Notes: generated from the letters alone by a model not told the origin. DNA of 64,000 nt from Clonostachys chloroleuca (GCA_037952775.1 JBANAY010000003.1:3968001-4032000), one strand, 5' to 3'. Numbered from the stretch's first letter, positions 22,728-33,883 are shown. Numbers and translations are program-made.

Positions 22728-23399
22728 ATGGCGAATCAGCCTGCTCCCATTAAATCCCTACTACGAGGTCTCCCCGTACTTCAAGGTGCTCACCACGAGT
22801 CAGCGTTGGACGACCTCGGAGAAACCCCTCATGCAGCATTTCAGAAGTGGCTCAGTGATGCAATTGAGGCAGGCGTCAGGGAGCCACACGCCATGACTCT
22901 GTCGACAGTCGACAGCCTTGGGTTCCCGGATGCCCGCGTTTTGATCTTGAAGAACGTGGATGAGCGCGGCTGGCACTTTGCCGTCAAATCGACAAGCCCC
23001 AAAGGCCAGCATATCGCCGGGAATCCGCGTGTCGCGCTTACATTCTACTGGCCTGAGATATGCAGACAGGTCCGGATTCGGGGCACGGCCTTGAGACTCC
23101 CCGATGAGGAGTGCCGTCAGGATTTTGCGCAGCGCCCGCTTGGCTCTAGAATCAGTGCAATGGCATCGAACCAGAGCCAAGTGCTGCTAGACGCGGGGGA
23201 CCTCCTGAAGAGCCGCAGCATCGCCGAAGAAACATTCTCCAAGAACCCTGACACTGTTCTAAGCGATTGGGCCGTTTATGCGGTAAACCCCATCGAGGTG
23301 GAATTTTGGCAAGGACAGGCAGATCGCCAGCACAAGCGGCTCAAATATATGCTTCGTCCAGACGATCAGTCCTGGGGAAAGGCTGAGCTTTGGCCTTGA
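22728..23399 (+). CDS. Pyridoxamine 5'-phosphate oxidase (PDX3/PdxH-like)
   Basis: FMN enzyme making pyridoxal 5'-phosphate from the pyridoxamine or pyridoxine phosphate form. From the ATG at 22728 (good AAAATGGCG context) the protein has 223 residues, close to yeast Pdx3. Landmarks are AMTLSTVDSLGFPDARVLIL KNVDERGWHF, AGNPRVALTFYWPEICRQVR IRG, PLGSRISAMASNQSQVL and the C-terminal dimerisation/PLP motif VEFWQGQADRQHKRL, matching the canonical FWQG-x-x-x-R-x-H-x-R. An in-frame ATG at 22611 adds 39 residues that could be a mitochondrial leader; I prefer the shorter form. The gene is single-exon. It may be the housekeeping copy or a paralog. Confidence 0.9.
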   Translation: MANQPAPIKSLLRGLPVLQGAHHESALDDLGETPHAAFQKWLSDAIEAGVREPHAMTLSTVDSLGFPDARVLILKNVDERGWHFAVKSTSPKGQHIAGNPRVALTFYWPEICRQVRIRGTALRLPDEECRQDFAQRPLGSRISAMASNQSQVLLDAGDLLKSRSIAEETFSKNPDTVLSDWAVYAVNPIEVEFWQGQADRQHKRLKYMLRPDDQSWGKAELWP

Positions 23400-23537
23400 A
23401 ATAATGTTGTAGGTTGGCCTTCATTGGAGGGAAAGATACGGAGTACGTCTAAATCATAGTGTGTGGTATTAATGAGCTCGTCTTGGGGATTAAAATACAA
23501 CAAAGTATTTCCAAACTGCCGATTATTAGGAAGTAAT

Positions 23538-25191
23538 TCAAAATAATAGATGCAAGCCCTCTTCAGACTCTTGCTCCATATTCATAGGTGCCGCCTCTTC
23601 TCGAGTTGTCCAGATGGTTTCTAAATCGTAGCTATACCGCGCAACTTGTGCAAAGCTGGTGACATCACGAGTTTGCTGAAGCTGCTTACGGATGAGCTGC
23701 CGGTCTTCAGGCAATTCCATCAGCACTCCCAAAGTATAGATAGGCCACTGCACGATGAAACATTTAGCCCATACTTGGTCGTTTGCGTACTTCTCGAGAA
23801 TTTGAATCCCTAGGTCCATCTGCCAACTCCCACGTGGAACTGTCTGTGGGAGTCCAGCCAATACACTTCCACCGAGAATTTGACCAAATAGTAGGGAGGT
23901 AACTAGCGTAAAGAGGTGGATAGCAGTCTCATGATAATGTTCCTGGAAGTCACCTTGTGGGCCGGCCGGGAGATAATTCCTAAGACTTTCGTCCTCAAGC
24001 AGCAGTCCTTCCCAGTAAGCTACGTCGTTTTGTAAGTGTTGAAGCTCCGAGGGTCCAGGAAGTATCCCCGTGCGAAAAATATGCCGAAGAGACAACGCAA
24101 TCCGAAACAGAGAAACAGAAACTCCCAGGACGGGACTGTCTGAGCTTCCTGAATTTTCTGGGAAGAAATTAGTTTGCCCCAAAACCTGCTCGGCTTGATT
24201 CCAGAAGACCTTATCAAACGTGAAATCGGAGCTTGTTGAATCGGACCAAAGACTCGCCGTCCTAAGAAACACTGCGTACATGACGCTCTCGAGAGATAGC
24301 CTATCAAAGAGTCGAGACACCCCGAGAGGTTTGTTTAGCACATGGAGTGTCAGAAGCCTTATTCCTGCCTGAATGTGTTGCGGAATATCACGATTGGTGT
24401 CCCAGCTCGCCAACTGATAAGTCAGTCAAGTTCCGTATAGCTGTGTACAAAAAAAGAAAACCTACTCCATGGAGGGATAGCATCATAATGGTCATTAGCA
24501 GGCCGTCGTTTTTATCATCTTGCGAAATGGTAGAAAGAAGGCTTGCAAGCTCTCTGACAGAATTTGTGTAATAAGCCAGTGCCATGTATTTCATATTGGA
24601 AGAGGCATCGATTATCGACATGTGAGATGCAGCGCAGGCCAGAATAGAATAGTAGAGGCTTTTATGAGTTTCCATGGCCTGTCGTAACTCAGACAGCCAG
24701 CCATCGTGATATTGGGTGTGGCAGTAAGGCAATAATAGAAGAGAGTAGAATTTGTTCACAAAGTGGCGAGAAATATGACAGTCCAACTCTTGTGAGAGCG
24801 CTCTTTGAGCAACCGCAGAGCTGGAAAACGCGGCACCTGATAAGAATGGGTTGTGTTGGCCATGAGAAGAGCGATAAAACCGACATTCTTTATGCAGGCC
24901 ATCGTGATTCAACCCTGATTCTTCAGGTATGGACAGATGATTTCGATGACGTGATTCTGAATGAGATGCGTATCTGCGATCATAGAGATCTGCAAATGTT
25001 GGCCACTGGCAATCACGGTGGGAGGATATACAATTCACGCAAATAGGCAGCTTTTCGTCACATTTCTTCCGGCGCCGCCGGCCTTGAAGTTCCAAGGTCA
25101 GATTCCAAATCAATTGCACCCGGAGATAGTAAAACTTACAAGTGAGACAGCCGGTTTTGCTACGCAACTTTGTCTTCCCAACAACGTTCAT
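23538..25191 (-). CDS. Zn(II)2Cys6 transcription factor
   Basis: Three exons (25140-25191, 24466-25082, 23538-24413) give 514 residues. Splicing the first intron (25083-25139, GTAAGT donor) restores the binuclear zinc cluster CLTCRRRRKKCDEKLPIC VNCISSHRDC, with six cysteines in the C-x2-C-x6-C-x5-C-x2-C-x6-C pattern. The second intron (24414-24465) has a GTAGGT donor. The rest is a helical fungal-TF regulatory region (LSQELDCHISRHFVNKFYS, RLFDRLSLESVMYAVFLRTA) of the type in which acidic or LEU3-like middle domains sense ligands. It lies head-to-tail with the MFS gene and near the amidase, so it is the best candidate regulator of that group (inference). CGG-type sites occur in the shared promoter. 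Confidence 0.93.
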
Positions 25192-25680
25192 CGTGCTTGT
25201 TGTTAGTGGTTCATCTTTGACAATTTGGTAAATGAGGATACGACTGGAAGCGGTGCACTCGGAATGTGAGAATGATATGTCGGAATGTACTCGGTGGCAA
25301 TCTCAAGTTTGCGGGGTAACTGATACGTATAAGTAGGCTGGTCGACGGACTCTCCCCACACACCCACGGCTTCCGCGAATGACATCGTTTGATTCTATCT
25401 ATAGGGATGGGTGGTTTGACTCGCATCTCGGAAAGAGATAAGAATCCTAAGCGATAGCAGATTACCGCAACCAATAATCGTCTCAAACATGGGGGCTGCC
25501 AAGCACCTGAACCCCTTAAACGGAGTGATAACGAGTTTACGCATGAAGTTTAGGACTTGGATGGCATTGGCTAGCCTAAGAAAATCCCCGCCGGCTCTGT
25601 ACACAATATGAAACCCATTGATTGATACAAAGACACACCTTCTACTTCGAAAGGGTTTCAAATCACGTACTAAACTATCA
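25192..25680. other. Intergenic, between regulator and transporter
   Basis: Promoter of the regulator and 3' region of the MFS gene, both on the minus strand. Open frames here have no family features. Confidence 0.5.
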
Positions 25681-27587
25681 TCATTCAGATGCCCATTGCT
25701 GCCTGTCACCATTGACCAATTCCGCGTATACCTGAGCACTGCTGATCCTGAACATTTTGCCATATTTAATCATAATGAGAAACGCAGAAGAGGCTACCAT
25801 GCCGATAAACGCGGCGGAAATGAAGCAGTTTTGATATCCAAGGTTGGTCAGCCATGGAGTAATACTGTTATCACCGTTTAGTCATGAATGTCTTCCAAAC
25901 GACAATGAGCTGGGGGAATGGCCTACCCATAACTGATGGCAAACGACATCGTATTCCGGACAAGGATGATTGTCACGATAGCATCACCGCTAATGTCATG
26001 GTAGCTGTCGATAAGATAATTCACACTCAGCGTGATACCAACAGAACTAGTGAAGGCGAGACAGCCCATGGCAAACACGAGGCCGAACCAGTGGACTCCG
26101 TGCTGAGCGCCAACTCCCCAAAGTATCAGAGATGCAGGCACCACGATAACACAGATCGCAAAGGGCCACAGGCGGTGCTCTGCTTCCATGACACCATTGT
26201 TGCGGCGAGCCAGTTTAATGGTCAGCCAGTCGCTGAGTCTTCCGGAGAAAATTGCGCCAACAAGCACACCGATACAGCACGATAAGTAGCTGAGTCCAAC
26301 CATAGATGCGCCGAAGTTGTAGGGATCACCTGACAGGATAATCGAAGACGTGGCATTCAAGACGTTAAACCATATCAGATAAGAGCCATATGAGAAGCCT
26401 GCGTAGAAGATAACTGGCCAGCTCAGGAATTTCAACGATCTTGCGGCACGTCGAACCATGCTTTGACCGGGCAAGGGCTGCCACAGTGACATTTTCTGAA
26501 GGAAAGTCTTGGGCATGAAGTGAACCTCGCCATTCTCGGCTTGTGAGGAGCTCTCAGCATTGAGATCGGTCTTCATGTCGGCAGCTTGTTCAGTCACCTG
26601 TGTGGTGAGTTGTATCGTCGCAGAAGGCATCACGGGCCGGTTGTAGTTGGTCTCTTCCATAAAGAGGAGCAAAAAGACAAATACAAATGCCAGGAAAATG
26701 GCGGGCCAGTAAAATACCCATTGCCAACCTTGGTACTGGGCAATGAAGCCACAGATAATCGGGGTGAAGTAGTTGCTTCCGGCAAGAGCAAAGGTATAGA
26801 ATCCCATATATGTGCCTCGTTCGTGGGTAAAGTACTAAATATGGTGTTAGAAGGAGACTAATTGACGTCAGATTCAGACTCACAATGTCAGTAATGGCAA
26901 TTTCAGGAAGGGCCTCAATCGGAGCGATGAAAAACCCTTGCAAAATACACTTGGCTATCCACTGGCCGTTGCTCGTTATGTATGCGCTGGATACTGTCTG
27001 TCAGCTATCGTGAACGCGAGGTTTGTATCACCAACATGACTTCAAGAGCAGCCTCACCTCCAAACACTTGTACCCTAATGGTGAGTAGTTAGCCAAGTTG
27101 ACCGTCTACGAATTGTAGGGCTAGCTACGTACAATCCCTCCAAGGATGGAGATAAGCAGTGTCAGGCGTTTACCGTAACGCAAGGCCATTGGCTGCCAGA
27201 ACAAGAGACCCCATCCTAGGAACAGGAACATGTAGCCAGTTCCTTCGTTGAGAGTGGCAATCGACACTCCAGATGCTTCGGAGAGGGGCACGATGACAGA
27301 GTACACCGTAGAAACGGCTATGCCTGTGAACCATGTATACCTGCGTCATCAGAAAAATGAGCAGCCATTCGATCTCAAATCTCCATATTGATTTCGTCGA
27401 CTTACAAGATTTGGCAGGTAAGCGAAAGAGTCTTTCGGTGAGCGGACCAATTGAGAGGGTCATTCGGATCGTTGGAAGGGGTCGGATTGAGGACAATATC
27501 ATCAGTAGCTGTAGCATGGCGGGAATGCAGGTTATTTCCCAGATCCACGAGATGGACTGTGCCAGGAACCGCGACTGAGTCCGACAT
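25681..27587 (-). CDS. MFS transporter (DHA1-like), six exons
   Basis: Exons on the minus strand are 27406-27587, 27133-27340, 27058-27074 (17-nt microexon), 26884-26986, 25927-26834 and 25681-25864, giving 533 residues with all phases consistent. The cytosolic start contains [20 protein letters not shown]. Later come [20 protein letters not shown], then across the microexon [20 protein letters not shown], and [20 protein letters not shown] with [11 protein letters not shown]. Those blocks are typical of fungal DHA1-type drug or small-molecule carriers with 12 membrane segments. A hydrophilic central loop (about [20 protein letters not shown]) separates the halves. The gene is divergent from the amidase and next to the Zn2Cys6 gene, suggesting uptake or export of a compound linked to that pathway; the substrate is unknown. 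Confidence 0.9.
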
Positions 27588-27700
27588 TTTGATCGTTTAG
27601 GAGCGACAAAAAATAAAATTTGGGTAGTGAAAATATGCGTAGAGGCAAATCGGTGACGTTAGACGTGGTCCTCCGTGTCTTTACATACTTTATCATCTGA

Positions 27701-27711
27701 CGGACGGCCGG
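27701..27711. promoter_or_regulatory. CGG/CCG element, candidate Zn2Cys6 operator
   Basis: CGGACGGCCGG in the divergent MFS-amidase promoter, about 110 nt upstream of the MFS start. Zn2Cys6 dimers bind paired CGG triplets. Assigning it to the neighbouring regulator is inference. Confidence 0.35.
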
Positions 27712-27951
27712 AGACTTTGTCTGCCAGCATGGACCTTGCTCGGCTCACTTGGAGTACAGATAACGATCGAATCCAGCGAAGATGTTCTCTGTTCTCAAAC
27801 CGACCCTCCATCGATACAACTTCAGGCAAACCCGCTTTTGGTAGACACCTAATGCGCTAGTGTCTGTCCATCGAGTGGATCGCGTAAATACATGGGATTG
27901 GCCAGTTTCCTCGTAAGTTGGGGTAAAGTATCATGTGGCCAGGTCGGCAAG

Positions 27952-28213
27952 GCTCTTGATAAGGGGAGGGTGGAGGGTTTAGGCACTTTGACCAGTAAGA
28001 TCTATTTACGCCCCTGGGACTTTGGATATTGATGATGCTATTAGATTCCAGCTAGTGTAGTGACTTTTCTCCGGGAAGCCGACAGGTTGACAACGCTCTT
28101 ATTAAAAGGGAGAGAGTGTGGGGGCTGGGCCCTTGGACCAGTAAGATGCATTTGCGCCCCTGGACGTCTTAGATATTGAAGGCGGAAATTGATCTTCAGC
28201 TGATAGTGAAGTA
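27952..28213 (+). repeat. Diverged tandem duplication in the amidase promoter
   Basis: Two copies, 27952-28063 and 28095-28213, share GCTCTT, GACCAGTAAGAT (27990-28001 and 28136-28147), CGCCCCTGG (28009-28017 and 28155-28163), a GATATTGA core and a TCCAGCT/TTCAGCT end in the same order. Roughly two thirds of positions agree by eye. The second copy ends next to the amidase TATA region. Confidence 0.75.
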
Positions 28214-28261
28214 ATGTGCTCAGAGCGATTGTATCAAACTGGGACCAGAGGAAATGGCACG

Positions 28262-28270
28262 TATATAAAG
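28262..28270 (+). promoter_or_regulatory. TATA box of the amidase gene
   Basis: TATATAAAG about 130 nt upstream of the chosen amidase start, just after the duplicated promoter block. It argues against the upstream in-frame ATG at 28214, which precedes it. Confidence 0.5.
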
Positions 28271-28399
28271 AATTTAGCCTGCCAAATCATCAGTGCTATA
28301 CGGCTGCAATCCAGCCCTGCTTTGTTTTTGGAGCATCTTTTGAACCCTCCAAAATCATATATCTCCTGCCAACATATATTTCTGTCTTACTCCAAAATC

Positions 28400-30190
28400 A
28401 TGAGCGTCGCTTCTTGCCTACCACCCCCTCACATAGGGGTCAGGGCCGAGCACCTGGTACCCAAGGATAGCGATGGCACATATCGCTCAAAGATAGGCAT
28501 TTCACCGACTGATGTGCCGGCGAGAAGACTTCCGGTTGTTCAGTCTAAGCCGGTTCCTCGAGGGACCACTAGCTTTGAGGCTATGAGGACCGCCCTGCTT
28601 GACGCTTTTGATGCCAAAGTTCCGCGAGATTATCATCTTCCTCGTGAACTGATCGAAAGTCCACCTACAGATGTTTCAGGCATTCCTGCGTCTTGTGGAA
28701 TTTTATCGAAAGATGAAATCGAGATCACGGAGAATTATGACGCCGTTGGTCTTGTTTCTGCACTTGCAAAGCAGCAATACACGGCCGTTGCTGTGACCAC
28801 TGCCTTTTGCAAGCGTGCAATAATAGCGCACCAGCTTACCTGCTGCCTGACGTCTTGGTTCATGGACGAAGCTATTGAACAAGCAAGGGAGTTGGATGAC
28901 TATATGGCCAAGAATGGAAAGCCTATCGGCCCCCTCCATGGACTTCCCATCAGTATCAAGGAGCACATAGCCATCCGCGATACATCCTCTTCACATGGAT
29001 ACTTTGGCGGTATCGGCATGGACAATACAGACAGTGAAATGGTTGCAATCTTCCGAAGTCAAGGCGCTGTCTTTTATTGCAAGACCAACCAGCCACAGTC
29101 AATCATGCATCTTGAAAGCGACTCCCACTGGGGTCGAACTTTGAACCCCTTCAATATCCATCTCTCGTCAGGTGGATCTACGGGGGGCGAAGCAGCGCTG
29201 ATTGCGATGAAAGGCTCGGTGATCGGTGTTGGCACTGACATCGGCGGAAGTATCCGAGGACCTTCAGCCTTCTGTGGCATCTACGGATTCAAGCCTACAT
29301 CCAACATTTTGCCCATGAAGGGCTTTAGCAGGGGCACATTCCCAGGCGAGCTGAATGTGCTGGCATCAACGGGACCGATGGGTCGTAGTTTGAGGGACAT
29401 GGATTTCTTCATGCGATCTATCCTCTCTGCAAGACCGCATCTAACTAATCCTGAGCTGATTCCGCATCCATGGGATAGCATCGAAGCGCCGCTTGGCCGG
29501 AGGTTGAAGATTGGTATCATCAATAACGACGGGTTCATCATGCCTCAGCCACCCGTCAAGAGGGCGTTGTCTTGGGCAAAGGATCTCCTATCCGACCTCA
29601 AATACGGAGATCTTGTCGAGGTCAAGGATTTCAAGGTCTTTGGTGCGGCAGAGGCCTGGGACAAGATTCGATTGATGTACTGGCCGGACGGTGGTCAACT
29701 CACAACGGATGCCATTATCTCTACTGGGGAGCCAGTGCATACCTTGACGAAGTCGATTTGCCAAACTGCTGAGCCCCTTGGGATGCAGACCGCTCGCGGC
29801 GTGACTCTAATGCGAGACGAAAGAGACAATTTTCGACATGCCTTTGCCAAGAGCTGGACAGAACAGGATGTGGACATTGTCATTGGGCCTGCGTTTGTTG
29901 GGCCAGCGTCGGCCCACGACACCGCGTTCTACTGGACATACACCTCACTCTATAACCTTGTTGATTACCCAGGAGCCGTTGTTCCTACACCTATCAAGGC
30001 CGAATTAGGGGAAGAATACGATTCTAACTATATTCCACTGAGCGATGCTTGCCAGCATGTCAAGGAGCTGTGGGAAACGGGGAACTTCGTGGGTGCCCCG
30101 ATAAACCTACAGATCGTGGCAAGGAGATACCATGATAGTGAACTTTTTAGGGCACTCAATGTCTTGAAAGATATTTTGAACCTTGCTTGA
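28400..30190 (+). CDS. Amidase-signature family hydrolase
   Basis: A 596-residue single-exon amidase hydrolysing a carboxamide to acid and ammonia. The Ser-cisSer-Lys triad is complete: Lys187 in LHGLPISIKEHIA, Ser260 in LSSGGSTGGEAALIA, and nucleophile Ser284 in GVGTDIGGSIRGPSAFCGIY GFKPT. The N-terminus carries PRDYHLPRELIESPPTDVSG and GILSKDEIEITENYDAVGL as in fungal acetamidase/general amidase-like proteins. The start at 28400 is chosen because a TATA box lies between it and the earlier in-frame ATG at 28214. It diverges from an MFS gene next to a Zn2Cys6 regulator, a layout typical of inducible catabolic groups. The substrate is unknown. Confidence 0.94.
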   Translation: MSVASCLPPPHIGVRAEHLVPKDSDGTYRSKIGISPTDVPARRLPVVQSKPVPRGTTSFEAMRTALLDAFDAKVPRDYHLPRELIESPPTDVSGIPASCGILSKDEIEITENYDAVGLVSALAKQQYTAVAVTTAFCKRAIIAHQLTCCLTSWFMDEAIEQARELDDYMAKNGKPIGPLHGLPISIKEHIAIRDTSSSHGYFGGIGMDNTDSEMVAIFRSQGAVFYCKTNQPQSIMHLESDSHWGRTLNPFNIHLSSGGSTGGEAALIAMKGSVIGVGTDIGGSIRGPSAFCGIYGFKPTSNILPMKGFSRGTFPGELNVLASTGPMGRSLRDMDFFMRSILSARPHLTNPELIPHPWDSIEAPLGRRLKIGIINNDGFIMPQPPVKRALSWAKDLLSDLKYGDLVEVKDFKVFGAAEAWDKIRLMYWPDGGQLTTDAIISTGEPVHTLTKSICQTAEPLGMQTARGVTLMRDERDNFRHAFAKSWTEQDVDIVIGPAFVGPASAHDTAFYWTYTSLYNLVDYPGAVVPTPIKAELGEEYDSNYIPLSDACQHVKELWETGNFVGAPINLQIVARRYHDSELFRALNVLKDILNLA

Positions 30191-30417
30191 GAAAATCGCT
30201 CACGGGCCAGTGTATCACGGTTCAGTCATATCGTGGCATTATCAAATTATCATAACATGACTTCGAATTGAAAACTAGTACTCTCGCCTAGAAACTATGA
30301 CGAAATAAGACGTGAAATAAGATTAAAAGAAAAACTGAACGTTAGATTTTTCAATTTTTAGGTAATAAAAGTCGTAAGAGTGTTTGGAAATAGTGAAAAG
30401 TCAATCTGCCCAGCATC

Positions 30418-33024
30418 CTAGCTTCCCGTAGAAACAATATGATATCGTCGTGAGTCACTGCCCAGGATCTTGCCCAGGTTATCAAGCGACGTGTGCAATT
30501 GGAAGAACAGCGCCGTGGTTTCTGGCTTGAAACTCGGAGCGTCGTCATTATCCGTGAAATGGATCTTCTGGCGCAGACACCAAGCCAGAGCCCGGTCCTT
30601 GTCGCTGCACTGTGGAGAGTCGTCCAGCGACATGTAGCCAAGTAGTTTCTGCTTAGCCATTCTCTCGTCAGCCACGTCTTCAGGAAGAGGTGCTGAAAGA
30701 TCAACGCCGTTTTCAAGAAGGAGTTGAAGGCAGTCTACCGTCGCATTGACATGCCTCATGGTGGTACTGTCGAGGAGACAGTCGAGCAGATGGTGTAGCA
30801 GAGTGGAGGCATTCTCGCGCATGGTTCGGTGCGCGTGTTCCGAGGAGTTGATGATGGCGGAAAGTGCTCTGAAGTTTCCAACCTCACACGCTTCAGAGAT
30901 GTAGCGATAAGCGTCTATCTCTGAATCGTCTCGGAGAGGTTGCATCTCGAGCATCATCTCCAAGAACTTTGCAGAACCGTCCAAGCCTTGTATAGCCAAG
31001 TCAAGAGGAGTTATGTCGCGATACAAGGTATCCCCATCATCAAGTCCCGCGATGGGCGGGTGTTGTGGTCGGCGATGGATAGACGCACCAGCATCCAGCA
31101 AGGTCTTCAAGATAAGTTCCTTCCGGGGAATGGGCCATGTAGTTCGACTTAGGACATACGACAAGGGTGTGTCATTGGCACAAGTCGCATTGGGATTCGC
31201 TCCTCGGTCCAAAAGGGTGGTTATAAGATCAGTTTCGTGAGGCATGTCCGTGAGGAGATACGCCAAAGCAGTGCGGCACCTGCGAGCAATGACCCCTTCT
31301 GTGTCGTCCTCGATGACGTATCGAACAACTTCCGGATCCTCCATCCTCACAGCGACGTCCCAGAATCCAAGAAAGTCATCATCGTCCAATGACGGGACGC
31401 TTCTCGCTCGGAGATCCTCGAAGCCGGCGAAATCCTTCTGGAGAAGCCGGCTGTCCAAGGCAGTTGTAAAGGCAATGTCGCCATGATCTGTGCCCCGTCC
31501 AGGGTTAGATCCATGCTTCAGAAGCAAGTCTGTCAGTGTCTTTCTCAGTTCCTGCTGTGCAGCGTCGATATTCACATCGTCCCAGAGCATCCACAGCGGC
31601 GCCTTGGTGTTGTCTCTCACGCGATTTACCGAAGCGCCCGCCTCTATCAGCATGGTCACCATTGCAACGGTCTCCGGGCCGTTGTATACGTTGCACGCGC
31701 GGGCCATGGGGGTCATGATGTCTTGCTGTGGATCACCATCAACGTCGGCACCAGCTTCAATAAGACGCTTCACTGCGGCAAGATTTGCGCTGGCGGCCGC
31801 GAAGCACAGAGCGGTGTTGTGGATTGCTCCAAAGTCGAGGTGTTCCCGTGCCGACTGACGAAAGTCGAGGCCTTCTTTGATGAAGTGGTCCAATAACTTC
31901 AGGCCGCTGATTGCCTGGGCTTCTGTACGAACTTGTCGGGTAGTGGTTCCGTTATAATCCCAATAACCGCGATCCCAGGAGTCCATACAAAGCTGATGAA
32001 TCAAGGGCAGCCGACCTTGGCGTGCTCGATCAGAAATCCGCGGATCGGATCCAAGCTCAAGGAGTCGGAGACAGTCTTCAAATCTGGAAGATTCGAGGGT
32101 ATCAGCCAGTATTGTGGTGCTGTAAGTCTCGACGTGGCCGGGCTGTTGTTCAATCTGCCTGGTGCAGACTCTGTTAATGTTTGCACCATGTTGAAGCAAG
32201 ATGGAAGCACACTCCCAGTTTCCGTGATAGCAGGCAAAAACAAGAGGAGTAGCTCCTCGAGCGTCTGCCTTCTCAATTTCGCGTGTGCCCTTGCGTTCCA
32301 TCAACATCCTGAGAAGGTGAACGTTGCCAGTGAGAGCTGCCACATGGAACGGGGTCATTCCAGTGCGAGGTCTGGAGGGATACCATTCGAAGCACTCCAT
32401 ATCGGTATCCACATTCTGGTTCATGAAATATTCGCCGACTTCGAGACTGCCCGTGCAGATGGCGACATGGTAGGGCGTCCACGAGGGGAAGCGAGCCCAG
32501 GGGAAGTAGATGAACGATGATCGTACTCGTCGAGTATAATCGTGGAGATGGTAACACGGGCAGGCACCGAAAGATCCGAGATCTGGGCGAGCTCCATGTG
32601 AGAGCAGCAGTTGGACCATGGGCAAGTCGTCGAACATGGCAGCAATGTGGATGGGAGACCAGTAACGGGGTCTGTGGTCCCATGTCTCATCCTGCACCGT
32701 GATCGCCGATTCGAACGAGATCACGCACTCTTCAAGCGTAGGAACGAGTTCTATTTTGACTTTGGCGTCCTGCTTCGAGTGCCAGATGATGTTGGGGTTG
32801 ATGCCACCGGCAATACAGTAGTTGACTGTCGAGTGCATGCCATGGCTGACACCCCAGAAGATGGCCTTGAGTGCAATGACGGATTGGGCCGCTAGCCTGT
32901 AGAGCTGTGGATTGATGATGCGATGGAGCTGGGTGCAGACCTGGGCCAGCGACGCGAGATCCGAGGTGTTGTCGATCTCCTCGCCAATAGCCCACCAAAT
33001 CTCGACTGGGAGACGCTGGGCCAT
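30418..33024 (-). CDS. Ankyrin-repeat protein with F-box-like N-terminus
   Basis: An 868-residue single-exon protein. The N-terminus MAQRLPVEIWWAIGEEIDNT SDLASLAQVCTQLHRIINPQ LYRLA is F-box-like (LP-x-E-[IL]...L..VC..LH....LYR), which in other proteins docks to Skp1 of SCF ubiquitin ligases. Multiple ankyrin repeats follow, for example WSPIHIAAMFDDLPMVQLLL SHGARPD, GMTPFHVAALTGNVHLLRML, ATPLVFACYHGNWECASILL QHGANIN and LCFAAASANLAAVKRLIEAG ADVDGD. The start at 33024 (MAQRLP) is preferred to the ATG at 33084 because the extra 20 residues are Cys/Arg-rich and non-conserved in look. Substrate-recognition for ubiquitination is plausible, but unproven. Confidence 0.9.
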   Translation of the reverse strand: MAQRLPVEIWWAIGEEIDNTSDLASLAQVCTQLHRIINPQLYRLAAQSVIALKAIFWGVSHGMHSTVNYCIAGGINPNIIWHSKQDAKVKIELVPTLEECVISFESAITVQDETWDHRPRYWSPIHIAAMFDDLPMVQLLLSHGARPDLGSFGACPCYHLHDYTRRVRSSFIYFPWARFPSWTPYHVAICTGSLEVGEYFMNQNVDTDMECFEWYPSRPRTGMTPFHVAALTGNVHLLRMLMERKGTREIEKADARGATPLVFACYHGNWECASILLQHGANINRVCTRQIEQQPGHVETYSTTILADTLESSRFEDCLRLLELGSDPRISDRARQGRLPLIHQLCMDSWDRGYWDYNGTTTRQVRTEAQAISGLKLLDHFIKEGLDFRQSAREHLDFGAIHNTALCFAAASANLAAVKRLIEAGADVDGDPQQDIMTPMARACNVYNGPETVAMVTMLIEAGASVNRVRDNTKAPLWMLWDDVNIDAAQQELRKTLTDLLLKHGSNPGRGTDHGDIAFTTALDSRLLQKDFAGFEDLRARSVPSLDDDDFLGFWDVAVRMEDPEVVRYVIEDDTEGVIARRCRTALAYLLTDMPHETDLITTLLDRGANPNATCANDTPLSYVLSRTTWPIPRKELILKTLLDAGASIHRRPQHPPIAGLDDGDTLYRDITPLDLAIQGLDGSAKFLEMMLEMQPLRDDSEIDAYRYISEACEVGNFRALSAIINSSEHAHRTMRENASTLLHHLLDCLLDSTTMRHVNATVDCLQLLLENGVDLSAPLPEDVADERMAKQKLLGYMSLDDSPQCSDKDRALAWCLRQKIHFTDNDDAPSFKPETTALFFQLHTSLDNLGKILGSDSRRYHIVSTGS

Positions 33025-33883
33025 GGCTGTCCGCGATGCCGCTGGCGAGCAGAGGCAGGGCGACCGACAGTGCGCGCGACACAAAGCGAAACAATGCGAG
33101 ATGGAGAGCGCGAGCTGCTGGTCAAAGGTTCAGGTGTTGGGCAGCAGCCCTCAGCTCATCAAAGAGGGGGAGGAAAGTGACTAATGTGAGACAACAGAAG
33201 ATGGTGCCATCGGGTCGCCTACCCTAGACCTGGCTGATGGGTAGCACTCAATCTTCAGCTGACCACCACCACCACCACCTCTTGCGTTGCGCTGCAGTGT
33301 TGCGCGATATCTTGGGCTCAGCACGTTGCAACACCACTGGCTGCCCAATACTGCGCTTTCAATACCACCCAGACCCACACCGGAGAGCGCGACTCTATCT
33401 CAGATGTTGAGAAGGAGGAGTGATTATGCAACGTCGCAATCTCATCACCGTAGCACAGAGTAACGCACAATGCACGTAAACACCAAAACGTAAGATTTAA
33501 TCGCGTAAAACTTGATTGTTGTTCATGCCGGTGAGACATTCTCAAGTTAAATCCGAGATGGTATGGCCCATCTCCAGGATTTCGAAGACGGATATCCGAG
33601 GTCTGGGTTGTACAACACCAAAGAACATGAAGCGAAGCTGACATGATTCACTCGCGAGTTCAATCGCCCCGGGCAGACTTCACTTATTTCATGGAGAAGT
33701 AAATGGGGCAAATTTTTCTAATTAGTTCGACCCTACTTGTTGGTGATACAAAGAAGAGAAAAAGAGACAGCCACGTTGGCAATGGCCGTTGGTTGGTCTC
33801 CTGCAGTTCTCTGATGATTATATTCTCCCCTGTTTCTAGGATCTTGGCTGATTGGCAACTCAAATCCCGACCTCCATAATCAC
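33025..33883. other. Intergenic, promoter of the ankyrin gene
   Basis: Contains ACC trinucleotide runs at about 33260-33280 but no recognised gene. Confidence 0.5.

Noticed and set aside
31933..32520. 195-codon plus-strand frame opposite the ankyrin gene
   Set aside because: It is an antisense shadow of a strong 868-residue gene and has no family features.
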